Shown: positions 39,391 through 54,313, numbered from the stretch's first letter. The stretch: DNA of 64,000 nt from Ascaris suum (GCA_013433145.1 CM024181.1:7192001-7256000); one strand, 5' to 3'. Notes: a model not told the origin generated them from the sequence alone. Made by a program: numbers and translations.

Positions 39391-39648
39391 GAAGTGGATG
39401 CAAGCTTTTGTCGAAAGCGATGCGCATCTCTAGAAACAACCGCCTACGACGCTATTTTAAAGCCCTCATCAATGAATGCACCAAAAAAATCCCCTCCAAA
39501 AGGATGCACTTATGTTTATCACTTCCAACGAACTTGCAATTCGGAAATCGGCCAATCGATCGTAGATGTCGATTCATTTTTCCGGCCAATCGATTCAAAA
39601 ATCGATATTATCTATCAGATCTTTCTTCCGGCCTGTTTTTCTAATTAA
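39391..39648 (+). other. Open region in two plus-strand frames, less A+T-rich
   Basis: Frames starting at 39394 (84 codons) and 39408 (78 codons) are both open and overlap. A third frame reads NEMKWMQAFVESDAHL just before. Possibly an exon or a broken exon, but I cannot choose the frame. It is preceded by a purine run at 39317-39344. Confidence 0.25.
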
Positions 39649-40721
39649 ACGAGTTTGTAACCAATGACCACTTTGGTTAGTTCCAATTCGTACCGATAAT
39701 TATAACTGCATTCATATGTTATATGATTGAGATGTATAAAAAGATCACTGAATGTAAATAACTGAGTGTAAATATTATCTATTTGTCGTCAATTGTGGAT
39801 TAAATTTTAAATGAAATGAAATAATTTATTGATTTCCGGATTCGTAACCGGAAATTCAACTTAATCTTTTTATATATTTGATTGACCATATATGCTAATC
39901 GGAATTTCGAAATAATTTTAAATGCTCTAATTATTTGACTGGAATTCGGCATCATCAATTCCATAAAAATTATGTTATTTCATAGTTGAACTCTTACTTT
40001 TTTTTTTACTAAATAGGACGAGGTTCACACGATCGAGTAAGTCTTCAACTTGAAGAGTATCTTCCTTTGTAATTTCTTTGAAATTATGGTTTTTTGTTCC
40101 GTTTTGTTTTGTTTTTTTTCGCTGAGAATCAGAAGAAAAGTTGAAGAAAAGCGCTAAAAATTTGCAAACTAATTTAAAAGATATTTTTTTCATTGCGAAT
40201 GATTTTTCTTTGAAATTTTTTATTTGTATGATTTTTCCTCTCTTTTTTTTTGTCGCTCAAAATTGTTTTCCATTATGAAATCACTTCTAACTAATTCAAT
40301 TTTTCAATCGTTCCTAATTAAATGGAATCTCTCACTCTACATATCGTTGGCTTCTACCTGTTGAAATAATTAATAATTAAGGTTGTTGCTAAGAAAATAA
40401 TAATCAACCCCTATCTACCTATCATCATCTATTATTTTCAATAAAATAAAAAAAAAAATATTTCCACGTTAAAGATTATTTCTTATGGGTGTTTACATTG
40501 AATTATTTTTATAATGACTTTAATTTTCATAGAACATTCAAATATGCATAGATAAATTTTGATTGCTTTCCGAAAAAACTAATAATAATATGTCTGAAAT
40601 AACTCGTAATATATTGTTGCACATTTTTCTAACATCTATTCTTTCATTGATTTTTTTTTTAATTGCCAGTACTGATAGGGGGTGATAAATGAAAGAGAGA
40701 TAGGAAATTAATAAATTCAAA

Positions 40722-40727
40722 AAGAGA

Positions 40728-40790
<63 letters not shown>
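40722..40790. repeat. (GA)n microsatellite
   Basis: About 68 bp of GA dinucleotides on the plus strand. Confidence 0.95.
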
Positions 40791-40794
<4 letters not shown>

Positions 40795-41548
40795 AAGTGC
40801 TACGGAGAGTTTCAACGAGTTAACAATATTGTACCTATTCATAAGTATAGAACTTACTTTATATTTGCTTTTTTTTTGTTCCTTTATTCATCATTTCACC
40901 TCAACGAGACGTTATTCTTTTCTCACTAGAGAGTTTTCATTTCGTCGTTTATCAACTCACTTCCTCAATTTAATCTATCGCTAGCTAATTTCTTATGACA
41001 TTTTATATTAAAATATAAATTTTTATTAATCAATTTAATGTTCGTTATGTTTAAATTTTGAAGGTAATTTTTTTAAAAATATATATATTTTTTATATTTT
41101 CGACATTATTATTATATCCCCCGGGGGGGGGGGATAATTCTCTTATTAAAATACGACAAATAAATAAGTAGTTTTATTTGACTTTTTATTACTTACAATT
41201 GTATATGTGTATGTCTGTTTGTCTATTTCTTTATCCATGTCCATGTTTTTTTTTTTTTCGCCAGTAAATAGTTTTTAATTTATAATCATTCACTCGGGCT
41301 ATTAGTTCAGCTAACAATTAGGCTATTAGTTCAGCCAGTAAATAGTTTATTATTTGAACGTTTCATGAATTATATTCATAGACGATGATTTAATATGAGT
41401 TTATCTTTATCAATCATTACGATATCATCGACGTATTATTTCATTTGTCGTTTATTTTTCATCGTTTATTTATTTATTTATTTTTTTCTTTTGTTATCTT
41501 ATTTAAAATTTCCTATTAAAAAACATTTCTTTATAATTGTTTGAATGC

Positions 41549-41605
41549 TTTTTCCCTCCCCCCCCCTCCCCCCCCCTCCCCCCCTCCCCACCTCTCCTCT
41601 CCCTT
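41549..41605. repeat. Pyrimidine tract rich in C runs
   Basis: Several C6-C8 runs separated by T, ending CCTCTCCTCTCCC. i-motif/G4 capable and prone to length errors. Confidence 0.8.
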
Positions 41606-41814
41606 CTCAGATGATATAAATTAAATTTAGCACGGAAAAAAAGCTTACTTCATTAAGCTTATAAAAATCTAAATGAATAGAATGTTTTGAAAAAAATTTT
41701 GGCGATATGCATTGTTTCTTTTTTTTTTTTCATTCGTTAATTGTTGAAATAATTATTGAAATAAGCTAATAAACATAAATATAAATAGAAAATTTTGATA
41801 TCCTAGAGTTGCAA

Positions 41815-41937
41815 TTATCAAGTGATAAGCTTCATGCTTCACGTTGATGGAGGGGACTCCGAGAGCTAGCTGTTGACTTATCGACTGATAAGGTGATAAG
41901 ATTCTCTTTATATCTAAGCAAAGTCACTTTCGATAAG
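41815..41937. promoter_or_regulatory. Cluster of six GATA-factor sites
   Basis: Sites are TTATCA 41815-41820, TGATAAG 41823-41829, CTTATC 41877-41882, CTGATAAG 41885-41892, TGATAAG 41894-41900 and CGATAAG 41931-41937. In nematodes TGATAA is the binding site of ELT-type GATA factors that drive intestinal genes. The cluster ends 26 bp before an ATG at 41963, so it may be a promoter for a plus-strand gene. Confidence 0.45.
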
Positions 41938-41962
41938 AGAATAACAAATATTGAGGTAAAAG

Positions 41963-42145
41963 ATGAACTGGATAATCGTGAATAAGCAATTCAACTATTT
42001 TATCATTTCCGCAGCTTTCTGTAATGAAACCGGTCTTACAACGTCTAAGAGATTTTTGTTCTCCTCCGTGAGAAAAAAAAATTCATGCCCTTGGGCTATA
42101 CTATTATATGGACAGGTATCCGGCAATCCCTTTATCGCCCCTTGA
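41963..42145 (+). CDS. Candidate ORF behind the GATA cluster
   Basis: A 60-codon frame begins MNWIIVNKQFNYFIISAAF and has a donor-like CAG/GTATCC near its end (about 42115). The N-terminus is moderately hydrophobic. An alternative reading uses acceptor TTCCGCAG at 42014 and donor GTGAGA at 42068 (LSVMKPVLQRLRDF). Either or neither may be real; it is listed because of its position 26 bp after the GATA sites. Confidence 0.25.
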   Translation: MNWIIVNKQFNYFIISAAFCNETGLTTSKRFLFSSVRKKNSCPWAILLYGQVSGNPFIAP

Positions 42146-43514
42146 TTTGGCACTGAATCGGTCGAGTCATCCACTTGACAGCTGTGACAATCAAAGAAAG
42201 CATTGATTTGTAATAACTTTTCAGCATAGTGGTCGTTCCATCAACGGCCAAGTTAATCCAATTTGCATATATAAGAAAATTTCAGCCAAGCGGTTGGTGC
42301 CTGAATTCTTTAGGCTAGCCAAATATAATATAAATTCATTTGCATATCTCAATGGAATATATCCTATCTATTGGCTAATTATATGCATCAAATAATTGAG
42401 ACGTCGAAAAAACAAAAACCTATACGGATATTTTTACCTGCAACATTTGTTAATTGCTTTCATTTTCATTGTATTCGCTCTGATTTATAATTATTACTAT
42501 GCGTTTCGACATTAAACTTTGCAAAATAGATCGCTAAATTTTTTTTTTTTTGCAATTTTATTGTTTTTTGCAATTTTATAATTTTTAATCATTTTTATTT
42601 CTTGATAATTGTTCTATTCAATAATTTTTTTTTTCCCGTATCGTTGATTTTATTCTAGTATTTACTATAGGTAATATTTTAAAGATAAGGTAAATTAAGG
42701 TAACATAGCCTACCTGCAAAATATATAGGTGTTAGTCCTTAAACAACGTTGAATATATCAATTATCCTATCATAATACACTCTCATCAACCGTATTTACA
42801 AATGATATATAGTCATATGAAGCGATAGAAATGCGTCCTATTCACATTCAAATCTCTTCCGTCTCTATGATTAGAGTTTGTCGTCATAACTAAAAGGCTT
42901 TTTCGATTTACTCGCAATGGTCACCTCATCTCAAGATGAGGCCATCCTGTGCATTCCTCACATCTGTTACAGGTGTCCACATTAATTTCAGTGCAAATGT
43001 TTAATAAAAATCGCATCATCTTTTTGCAAAGATTAGAGCATAGATAATTTAAATCAATCTGGAAGTAAAATTTTCATCAATGTATAATGTAAAAAAATGA
43101 AATTCAATCTAATTCAACATTCATTATAGAAAAATATATGAAATTAGAAATTTTTTATAGGAATTTTCAGATGAAAAAATTTTTTTATTTTAGAGAAATT
43201 TCATCAAAAATTCTTCAAAAAAAAAAAAAAAAAAGAAAATTGATTTTCTCTATCAAAAAAAATCTAAAAATTTTTTTTCGATTAAAAAATCAAAAAATTA
43301 AAAAAAATTCTCTTCGATTAAAAAAAAAATTTGATTTTTCTTCTCAAAAAAAAAAAAAGAAAATTCGTAATTAATTTAAAGAGATTTAATCTCATAATTA
43401 TAACTTATAAATAGAATATATAAGAAGAAATTTTTATTCCACATATGAAAATCGTATCTGATCATCGTTGGCGGTCGTCGTTAATGGAACTAAAACGAAT
43501 GGAGGACACGTGTC

Positions 43515-43566
43515 TTAGCGTATGTGTGCGTGTGTGTGTGTGTGTGTGTATGCGTGTATGTGTATA
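43515..43566. repeat. (GT)n-rich stretch
   Basis: Imperfect GT/GC/TA dinucleotides after a GTATGT donor-like site at 43518. Confidence 0.6.
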
Positions 43567-43862
43567 TATACACATTCGAACCACACATCTGGCAACAATA
43601 CGCATCATTGCCGTATGCACTTATGTAAGCGTTCGATTGCTACTCTCTGCACAAAACGTTGTCCTTTTTCTTTGTCGTTAATTATTGCAAGATGTATTAA
43701 GCTTGAATTTACTTAAAGAAGATAAAGTTAACCTTCGAAGTTAATTTAATTCGATTAATTAACATTTGCACGTTCTAAGCTTTTGATTTATCAATAATTG
43801 ATTGCTAAATTGTTGTATAAATATATAAAGCAATAATGACTCCTGTTGTACTTTCTGCTATT

Positions 43863-43957
43863 TCATTTTCTATGTTTATGAAACACGTATCGGTAATCAT
43901 GGCTTTCGTAATCTCCATGACCTTTATGATGTCCATGACCTCCATGACCTCCATGAC
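43863..43957 (-). CDS. C-terminal exon of a Gly/His-rich peptide
   Basis: On the minus strand acceptor AATTCAG precedes 43957. The exon (phase 1) reads GHGGHGGHGHHKGHGDYESH if the split codon is Gly, then DYRYVFHKHRK and TGA at 43863-43865. Tandem GHG triplets followed by a basic end resemble small secreted Gly/His-rich peptides, including nematode antimicrobial-type peptides. The upstream exon with the start and signal peptide was not found in 44.0-48 kb. Other frames across the repeat read VMEVME and are judged shadows. Confidence 0.5.
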
Positions 43958-44415
43958 CTGAATTGAACAGTGTTTAACCGATCGGAACAATAATATAACG
44001 ATGATATCACATTTGCTAAAATTGAGAAGAATTTTATATATTCTAACGAAAAGGTTTTGTTCTTTTAAGGCTTTCCATGTGAAGCGCACTTATCCGATTA
44101 TCTTAAATAATCGTTCATCAAACGGAAAATATTTTAAATTAATCTCTAAAAAAAAAAATTTTTTTTTTTTACTTCTGCTTTCAAATTTCTTAAATATAAC
44201 TCTATAAAATGATAAAGTAAATTTTTCTTTTTTTTTTCTTCAAATTTTTGGTTTCAAATTTTTATTTGCAAAATTATCAAAATTTTTTTTTTTGCATCGA
44301 ATTTTTCTGAGGATCGAATTACGAAATTTGCAAATTATGAGAGTATTTTTCTATCAAAACTCAAGTCAAATTGTTTCATTAAATTCGCAAAAAAAAAAAG
44401 AAATCTTCGTAGATA

Positions 44416-44496
44416 TTTTGATGATTGCAAAAAAAAATTTTCATCTATTTTGCAATATTTTGATGATTGCAAAAAAATTTTCATCTATTTTGCAAT
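44416..44496. repeat. Tandem duplication of about 41 bp
   Basis: TTTTGATGATTGCAAAAA to CATCTATTTTGCAAT occurs twice back to back, differing by two A in the A run. Confidence 0.85.
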
Positions 44497-46599
44497 GATT
44501 TTTTGCATGAGATTTGCATAAGAGATTTGTGACATTATATGGATCTCATATCTATTTATGTTTTCTTCTCCGTATACCTTTCGCTGTCTATGTCCCACCT
44601 CATTGTAATATCCGCAATGCTAAGTATAACCCCTCGTCCCCTTTCCTCACTTCTTATCTAGCTGTGATTATACTATAATACAGTAATTAGCGAAAATATA
44701 ACACCATGCGGTATTATTGTCGAAAAAAAGTTCAATTTCATTGTTTGTTAATTTTGTAATTTATGTAACTAGTACTAGTTAATTAGCAAACTGTTTTTTT
44801 AACGTCGGCTTTTATTTATACGTTAGCGTTCGAATCGACATTATATGCGTCGTATATTAGGCCCCAAATTATACGACTTCATATCATTATATAAAACAAT
44901 GAGTCTCCTTTCATTTCATAGTGAAATTAGAAAATTGTATGGAGAATATCGCTATATGGATTTACTTACTTAATGAATCAATTATTGTGGGTAAATTTGC
45001 ATATTTATATAGTTGGGAATATCTCAAAGAAGGTGGGTGAACCAGTAAATTCATCTCATAAAAAATCCTTTTCCTTTAGTATTATCATCTAGATGATTTG
45101 TGCTTCCGTCAAATACGATAATATTTTATTCGTTTTTATTTTCATTTATATTCGTATAGCAAACTTAATTATACTTTCGATTTTTTTTTAAAAATATTTC
45201 CATCTTAATTTATAATAAAATATCAATAGGAAATAAACGTTCATGAATGATCAATTTTTATAAGCGTGACATTTTTGTATTGTATTAGAGCTTTTTTTTT
45301 GTGGTGATGTTGAGATAGAGATAGAAATGCAAAATTCTTTCTTTCAATGGGAGCGCTATCCCACTCAAGGGTCGTCTTGCTATATTGCAAGGAAAAAAGC
45401 TTATGACGCTGAACGATCAACGTATTCAAAGCAGTAATATTTGTTATTTAATATGATATTGGGATGTAGATATTTTACACGATGATTATGACATATCATC
45501 GATCTATTGACTGAATTGATTTTAGGAATGAAGGGGGGGGGGGAGGAGGTGGGGAAGGAAGGAGGAAGCGAATGCGAAAATGAGAGCCATGCCTTCGCTA
45601 AAACTTGTGATGCCTAATTTAAGCAATTTTGAAACTTTTTTTTTCATTTTCTATCTAATCCTTTCATAATTTCACTGAAAATGAACCATTTCTATATATG
45701 GCTTGTCTAAAATTAATTGGCCATAGTACTATTTGAAATATTTCTTCGACATTGGATTGCGCTCTATATTTTATTTTTACTATGTGATTACGATCGAAAG
45801 AACACTACAATAAATGCAATTTTTGCATGGTCTATTTGCCCCTGAGATGTGTTTCCACTCAGAGATCAATCTCCTTTCATTAATGATAGTTTTTTTTTCT
45901 CTCTGAAAAAAAAAAATCAAATTTTCATTGATTTTTTTTATTAGTAGTTTTTCAGTAATTATGGATAAGATATAAATTACTTAAGGGGTATATATTGAGG
46001 ATTTTATGCTTTTGCTTTACCTGTATTTAAAGCACACCTGAAATATTTATTATTCTCAAATGGTCGCATAAATCTATTTGAATCAATGATATATATACAC
46101 GATAGATATTTGAATATTGATATAACCTATACGTTTATTGATATGTAAATATAATGGAAATATTTTTCATAAGAAAGGTAAACATCTTTCATATTCGATT
46201 CATTCAGCAATTGAATAAATATTTTCGATAAATATGCCTACAATTTAGGCTTTACCTTGTTTCTTTTGTATTGATGGTATATTTGATGATTTTTTTTTTG
46301 TCCTAACGTCCTAGCAAAAAGTCGAAAAATCCTCATATTGGATATCATTCTGTTGTCATATTTCCTTATCATTTGATACAGTTTGAAATCTATCCAGGTG
46401 TACACACCTATTAATTAAAAAATCAATAATATTAGCATTAAAATTTTTTTTTTTTGACATCAGTGCATCAAAAATGATACAACATGCGAATGGCATACAA
46501 ATAATGCTTCATATGCGTTTGATAACGTTCCTGTTGCAATTAATTCATAATATCTACGCCGGTATATTAGTCCCATATGGAATGTAACCGCAAAGCAGG

Positions 46600-46637
46600 A
46601 AAAAGCGCCAGAATAGTTGGCACGATATGCGCTTTTT
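46600..46637. repeat. GCGC hairpin, dispersed family member
   Basis: AAAAAGCGC (46600-46608) and GCGCTTTTT (46629-46637) form a 9-bp inverted repeat around a loop of about 20 nt. Confidence 0.65.
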
Positions 46638-47229
46638 AGATTTTTGTTCATCAGAAAAACGAATATTACAAATTGCTAAAAATTTATAAAAATATAACGA
46701 TTAGTTTAGTTATTTTTTTACTTTATATTGCATAAAAAGCTCTCATTCATTAACTCAGAACAGTTGTAAAATGTAATTCAATCGATCGTGAAATATTTAT
46801 GCATTTTTAATTAGATTCTAATATTTTTATTTTTCTTGAAATATAATTCGTCAGCTTGAAATTTGCCATGAAAATCTTCAAAATTTCGCTCTCAGTTGAA
46901 AGAAATTTTTCGGATTTTTTTGGATTTTTATAACTTTTTACAAAAAAGTTTTACAATTTAGGCTTTCAAGTTTTATAACTTTTTATGATGGGGGAAAGTT
47001 TCTCCAAGAAAAAAAACCTTTATAATAATTCCCCTTAAATTTTAAGGAATAGGCACATCTAGTCAACGAAATACTTATAAACGAGAAAGTTTGATCATTT
47101 TTTGAGGTTTTCTTCGTGAGAGAAATCGTTTTTTTTTTTAAATCTTTTAAGCGAAGTATCTTTTGAGCCTTCTGCTTTTTTTTTAAATTGAATCTAGGCA
47201 CTCACTGGATTTGGGCCCTTATCAGCAGG

Positions 47230-47459
47230 TTATTCGTACTCTCCTAGCGTCAATTCTAGTTGGCCGATTTCGATTCGATATGAGGCGAGCGCATTTTGGT
47301 AATTAAGAAGGAGGGATTTCTCCAACTTCAAGAGGGAATGATGGAAAGCCGAAAGAAGAGAGTTAAAGTTTCTTATATCGCCTAATATTACAACGAGTAA
47401 TCGAACGCTCATATTATTTTTCTCGATTGATTTATTTCCCATTTGCATAAGCATCATAA
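47230..47459 (-). CDS. Candidate exon, unrecognised protein
   Basis: After acceptor TCGCTTAG the minus strand reads MGNKSIEKNNMSVRLLVVIL and then a Leu-rich amphipathic stretch (SLLLNYQNALASYRIEIGQ) to TAA at 47230-47232. A consensus donor GTGAGT lies about 25 nt past the stop in the same frame, which could mean decay. A further open minus-strand stretch, 47571-47740 (RLIAIFDFMNAILLHDNAL), may be the preceding exon, and 46460-46651 a later one. Confidence 0.3.
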
Positions 47460-48116
47460 CTAAGCGATCATTATATCATTTAACATTTTGAGGATATTAT
47501 TATTATTATTTAAATATCCTTATATATTATAATATATAATAGTATTTTATTTGTTGAAAATAACTATGATTTATTGAAGAAATTTCAAATTTTGAGAGGA
47601 TTTTTTAATCGTTTTCTTCTCTGCTAAGATTGTCACATATCGACTCAGCATTAGAGCGTTATCATGCAATAAAATTGCATTCATAAAATCAAAGATAGCG
47701 ATCAGTCGTTCCCTTTGTAACATTCCCTCAGAGAAAGAGAGGGGGAGGGGAGAGGGGGGAATAGCAAATATTTTTTTCATACTTTTTCACAGGGACGCTA
47801 AACACGTGAGTATAGATGACTAACAGGTAAGTATTTTTTCACTCCTTTTGACTGAAATATTTTCTCTTATGAAGACTTTCAGAGATTTCCAAAAAAAAAA
47901 AAAAATCCGCAAACTCCATAAGAAGAGAGATTTTTCGATATTTTTTATTTCAAAGAACGAAGTATAAAAAGCGTTGAAATTTTATAGACTAGAAATTCCA
48001 ACACTCAACATTTTAACTCTAATATGCTAAAAAAGGATATGCTATGCAATGATCATTTTAAGTAAATAATTTCAAATTTTAAGCCTCTTACAATTGTGCA
48101 CTTAACGATGCTATAA

Positions 48117-48234
48117 TAGTGTGTTATAATGTGTTATAATATGTTATAGTAATGTAAATATGCTATAATAATAATGTGTTATAATAGTGTGTTATAATAA
48201 TGTGTTATAATAATATGTTATAGTAATGTAAATT
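48117..48234. repeat. Degenerate TGTTATAATA tandem array
   Basis: Ten-to-twelve-base units. A larger unit ending TGTTATAGTAATGTAAAT appears twice. Confidence 0.8.
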
Positions 48235-48244
48235 AAACATAACA

Positions 48245-48945
48245 GTTTGCTATGAACCAAGATTTCTTAACGACTCCATCAGAGCATTTGCAATATTCCA
48301 CCAAACTAAACCTACGAATTAATCATTATATTTTCATGGAAATTAACCATACCTGACCATACCTGTCCTTTGAGAGTGACTTTTACGTGACACTATAAAT
48401 CAATACGGATACTTTCGGTCTATTTTTCTCCGCTTTTGATCATCAATCTCTTCTTTCAAATTTTATACGAATCTATCGAAAAGTCTTCGTTAAATCAATC
48501 GGCGAAGTAAAATGTAGCACTAACATCCGTCATATTTTATAGGGCATCCTTCTCCGTTAAATTTTATAGGGCATAATAGACAACCTATACTAGGACTAAG
48601 AACTATGGCCGAGTTTAATTCATTTCCACAAGGTGATTGATTGGTAAAACTCGATAGCGATGACGAACGCGATCGGCGCCTTTAACGCAAGCTCAATCAA
48701 CATCGTGCCCTTAAGCATTTATTAGGGGTAAATTCGCTCTATAGGCGAACAAAAAATTACAAATGTTCAATAAAATTTTGCACGAGCAAAAAAAAAATGA
48801 TTGCAATATCTAGATGGTATATGACATAAACGCAAAACGCAATGCTTTTGGCTTAAGTTTTTTTTTTCCTTAAATTGAAATTTCTTTGCGCTAAGCAACA
48901 ACTGATACGAAATTTCATAAACTCATTGCCGAATGTCATTATAAT
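48245..48945. other. A+T-rich interval without supported gene
   Basis: A less A+T-rich patch at 48600-48730 is open in several frames on both strands, but no splice-consistent model emerges. Confidence 0.4.
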
Positions 48946-48948
48946 TTT

Positions 48949-49030
48949 GCAATACCATAGCTTTTTTGCAATACCATCTACCATAGTTCTTTGCAATACC
49001 ATTTACCATAATTTTTTTTTTATTGCAATA
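48949..49030. repeat. Tandem TTTGCAATACCATCTACCAT-like units
   Basis: Three imperfect copies of TTTGCAATACCAT(CT)ACCATA. Confidence 0.75.
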
Positions 49031-49034
49031 TCTG

Positions 49035-50480
49035 AATTATGCAACCAATGATGCAACGTATTAAAATATATAGCTGAAATCATATTTCGATTGGAATTTG
49101 ATCCAATTATTGATTATTTTAAAGTTTTAATCGTAATTGAATTATAATTGATAATTTAAATTTCAATAATTTTATGCAAATATTATTAATTTTCAATAAT
49201 GGCGAATATTTTTTAAAATTCAACAATTCAAATTTCAGTTGAAGATTAATTGCGCTCATTAAATTGGAATCATTCCAGCAATGGGGTTTTTTTTTCATGA
49301 AGTTATCTCTTTGATGAATCGTTTCGTTATCGTTGTAGGAGTTTGATTAAATCTTGCTAAAAAAAAAAAAATTTGCATCGAAATATTAATAGAAGCAAAT
49401 TTTACGCATCATCATCAAATATCCGACTAATGCATTCGAATTTTTTTTTTTTTTTTTTCCTTTCATATCAAGCTATCCGCTAATCGGATTTTTTTTTTTT
49501 TTTTTTGCAATTCGCATAAAATTTTTACGATAGTCTTTAGAAAATTGTCGAAAATAGAAAAAAATTTTCAAAGTTTTCTATGTTTCAAGAATGTTGCACT
49601 TTTTTCTTTTTTAAAATGCGTTTTTTTTTTCTTGCATTATTTCGTAATCCGGTATAGCGGTGAAATTTCGCAATTTCCGGTTTCAGCAAACATCAATAGA
49701 AGCCGATTCTAAAATCGCCTCTATTAAAATAGATTCTAAATGAATTCTAGCATTTTGCTATTTTCTAAATCTTTTCATATTCAGTCATTTTTCGGTGAAT
49801 TTGGTGTTTTTTTTTTTGTTTTTTTGTTTTGTTTTTTGTTTCTCTTTTTTATTTTCTTTTTGAAATTATTGAAATGAATAATCACAATATATTTTCATCG
49901 TCGACAATATCAACAATAACAGATGTTTTCAATTATTTATTTAAATAAGTCCAACATAGTATAAAATATTCCCTAGAAAATTTGCATATTAATAGGTATA
50001 GCCAACGTATGCTTGTAAATTCTTTTTTTTTAATGCAAATATCATTAATTAAACATTTTTCTATTTATATTTATCGATAATTTTCTATGGATATCATTAA
50101 TTCGATCGATAAATTTCTCATTATTTTCTTATCTTTGAGATAAGAATTTTTTTTGTTGTTGAAAAATTTTTCATTATTTCCAGGTTGGTTTTTATCGTTT
50201 TCAAGTGTAAACGATCAAATCTTCAAAAACAACACGTTGAAAACATTTCAGAATTTTTTATTATTACTTAAACGATTCAGGTTGATTTACAATACAAAAG
50301 TTGAGTGAAGCTCTGCTGTTGGATTATCTCTGGAGCTCAAAGAGGTTACTTCTGGGTCATCCTCAATGTGCATTACTCATGCAGTATTTCAAAAGTATCG
50401 TTACTATGAAACATCGAATTGTAATATCGCAATAGCCTTCATTCGCTGAATAGTTGTATTTTATTGCTGTACCCACAACA
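49035..50480. other. A+T-rich interval without supported gene
   Basis: Dense in A and T homopolymers (several runs of 10-18), with no convincing exon. Confidence 0.5.
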
Positions 50481-50484
50481 TCGA

Positions 50485-50665
50485 TGCATTATTGCTAAAC
50501 GCAGAACGCCTAATTTTTCGTGTTATGCACGAAAGTCCGTGTTTTATAAATATGCACAGAACGTTTATGCTTTATTGTTTCACATAGAAAATCCATCTTT
50601 TATTGATCCGTGCAGAAAGTTCGCGTTACGTTGTTGTGCGCAGATTAAGCGAATAAAATTGTGCA
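50485..50665. repeat. Degenerate tandem repeat of about 28 bp
   Basis: Six to seven diverged units of the type GCACAGAACGTTTATGCTTT recur at roughly 25-30 bp spacing. A 69-codon frame (50464-50673) spans them but is probably a by-product. Confidence 0.55.
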
Positions 50666-51197
50666 ATTTCTAGTTTATTTGCGACATCGATCGCGCAATA
50701 CGTCGTCGGCTCCATCCGTTATCGTTCGTTTCTGTGCTAGCCAACCATCGACGCTTTCCTCGAGCGTCGACCAATCAGCTGACTTAATCGCTTTTCTGTG
50801 TTGCAAATCGGCGACGCACCTTTTTTTTTTCTTTGTTTTTCTTTGTTTATTTCTTAAATTGTTATGCCAGGTGGATACTTTTTTCTAGCAGTTAAAATAT
50901 TCTCTCATTAATCGACGCCTTATTTATACATTTGCTATTACAGTTCGATTCCTTTGTGCACATCTATAAAAAGATGCCGTTTTCACGTAATTTGGGCGAA
51001 TAGGAAATTAAAAGAATAACACGAGTGGACGGCACATTAACTGCATCATGAGCAGAGAAAATGGATTTGTTGGGTTGGGGAGCGGGGAAGGAGGACGAAT
51101 GGAAGGGAGCAGTGTTGCTAAATGTGATCTATCTGCAATCATTGACCTATTTTATTTTGCCGATTTAGTGTTTCTGAATAATGGATAGCACTTTCAA

Positions 51198-51353
<156 letters not shown>

Positions 51354-51369
51354 TTATTTATATTTATAT

Positions 51370-51528
51370 TTAAATTTTCGGTTCATTCGGATTGAAAAGT
51401 TTTTCTGAATGAATGTAAAGAAGAGCGGTCGTTTCGTTTGGCAGTGAAAGCAATTTCTCTCGCTCATCGCCATAGCGAAATTTCTTGGCAAAGAAGAGAT
51501 GCTTACGACCATTGCCATCCGCTTTATG
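51370..51528 (-). CDS. Candidate C-terminal coding fragment
   Basis: A minus-strand frame reads [20 protein letters not shown] then [20 protein letters not shown] and ends NPNEPKI with TAA at 51370-51372. No good acceptor sits at its start. A frame after ATTATGCAG just upstream is offset by one base, so a frameshift or missed intron is likely. The family is not recognised. Confidence 0.3.
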   Translation of the reverse strand, partial: HKADGNGRKHLFFAKKFRYGDEREKLLSLPNETTALLYIHSEKLFNPNEPKI

Positions 51529-51870
51529 CAACAGTGACAATTATTTGTCTCGGTGTGACCGTCTGCATAATTTGATTTTCTCATTGATATTCTTCTTAGC
51601 GTCTTTATCATTAATTATTCATCAAAATTTCATTTGTCGATGTGAGATATTTAGTAAATCAAAAATTTGCATTTTTCAAAATTCAGCCATTGGGAATAAT
51701 TTTTTTTTTGGCGACTTTCCAATACTTTTTTTTTCCAATAGCTATAGACTAAACATCCGCCAATTATATTCAATTTTTTCGTTTATATTTTATTAAACCT
51801 AATTTGCAATTTAATTCATCAATTAAATTTGAAATATGAGCATTTCGATTTTTTTGATTCAAATTAGCAT

Positions 51871-51874
<4 letters not shown>

Positions 51875-51955
<81 letters not shown>

Positions 51956-51979
51956 GTCTGTCTGTCTGTCTCTCTCTCG
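51875..51979. repeat. (CT)n microsatellite with CTGT variants
   Basis: Long CT array ending in CTGTCTGTCTGTCTCTCTCTC. Confidence 0.95.
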
Positions 51980-51984
51980 AATCT

Positions 51985-53868
<1,884 letters not shown>

Positions 53869-54154
53869 CGCATGCTCCTATCAATCTTCATAACGTGTTT
53901 TCCCATCTTCTTGAGTTGCTGTAACATATATTCATATTTTACTATGTAATTCAGATTTCCTGTTAATTTCTTGTGGCTTCAATTCAAGGATTCATGTTAG
54001 GTTTAGAGGGAATTCGGTAGGTAATATTTTTTGCCCTGTTCAATATGTCGATTGTGTTGAAATGCGCAGAGGTACTCGCTGTTTCGTCCGAAGTGACAAA
54101 CGTTTGGCAGTCCATATGAGACCAGTAACCAGTTAACAAATCTGAAAACATCTC

Positions 54155-54313
54155 CGGTTGGTTGATGACACGGAAGACACCTGCAATTGATCGGCACTCC
54201 ATGAGCTGTTGCAAGTTGAATGACTGGCAGACACTTCAATGAACACATGTAGTTGGTTGATAAACCGGAAGACACACTTGCAGCTGGTTGATAAAACCGG
54301 TAGCGGAAGACAT
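54155..54313. repeat. Interspersed repeat with core GGTTGATRAACCGGAAGACA
   Basis: Three imperfect copies at about 54155-54182, 54251-54277 and 54282-54313. The region is less A+T-rich and is open in several minus-strand frames (53984-54324), one reading VFRFINQ/VFRVINQ repeats. It may be a repeat-containing exon. Confidence 0.6.

Noticed and set aside
48600..48730. Protein-like frames on both strands
   Set aside because: Both strands look equally plausible, with no splice signals. It warns that visual protein-likeness is weak evidence here.
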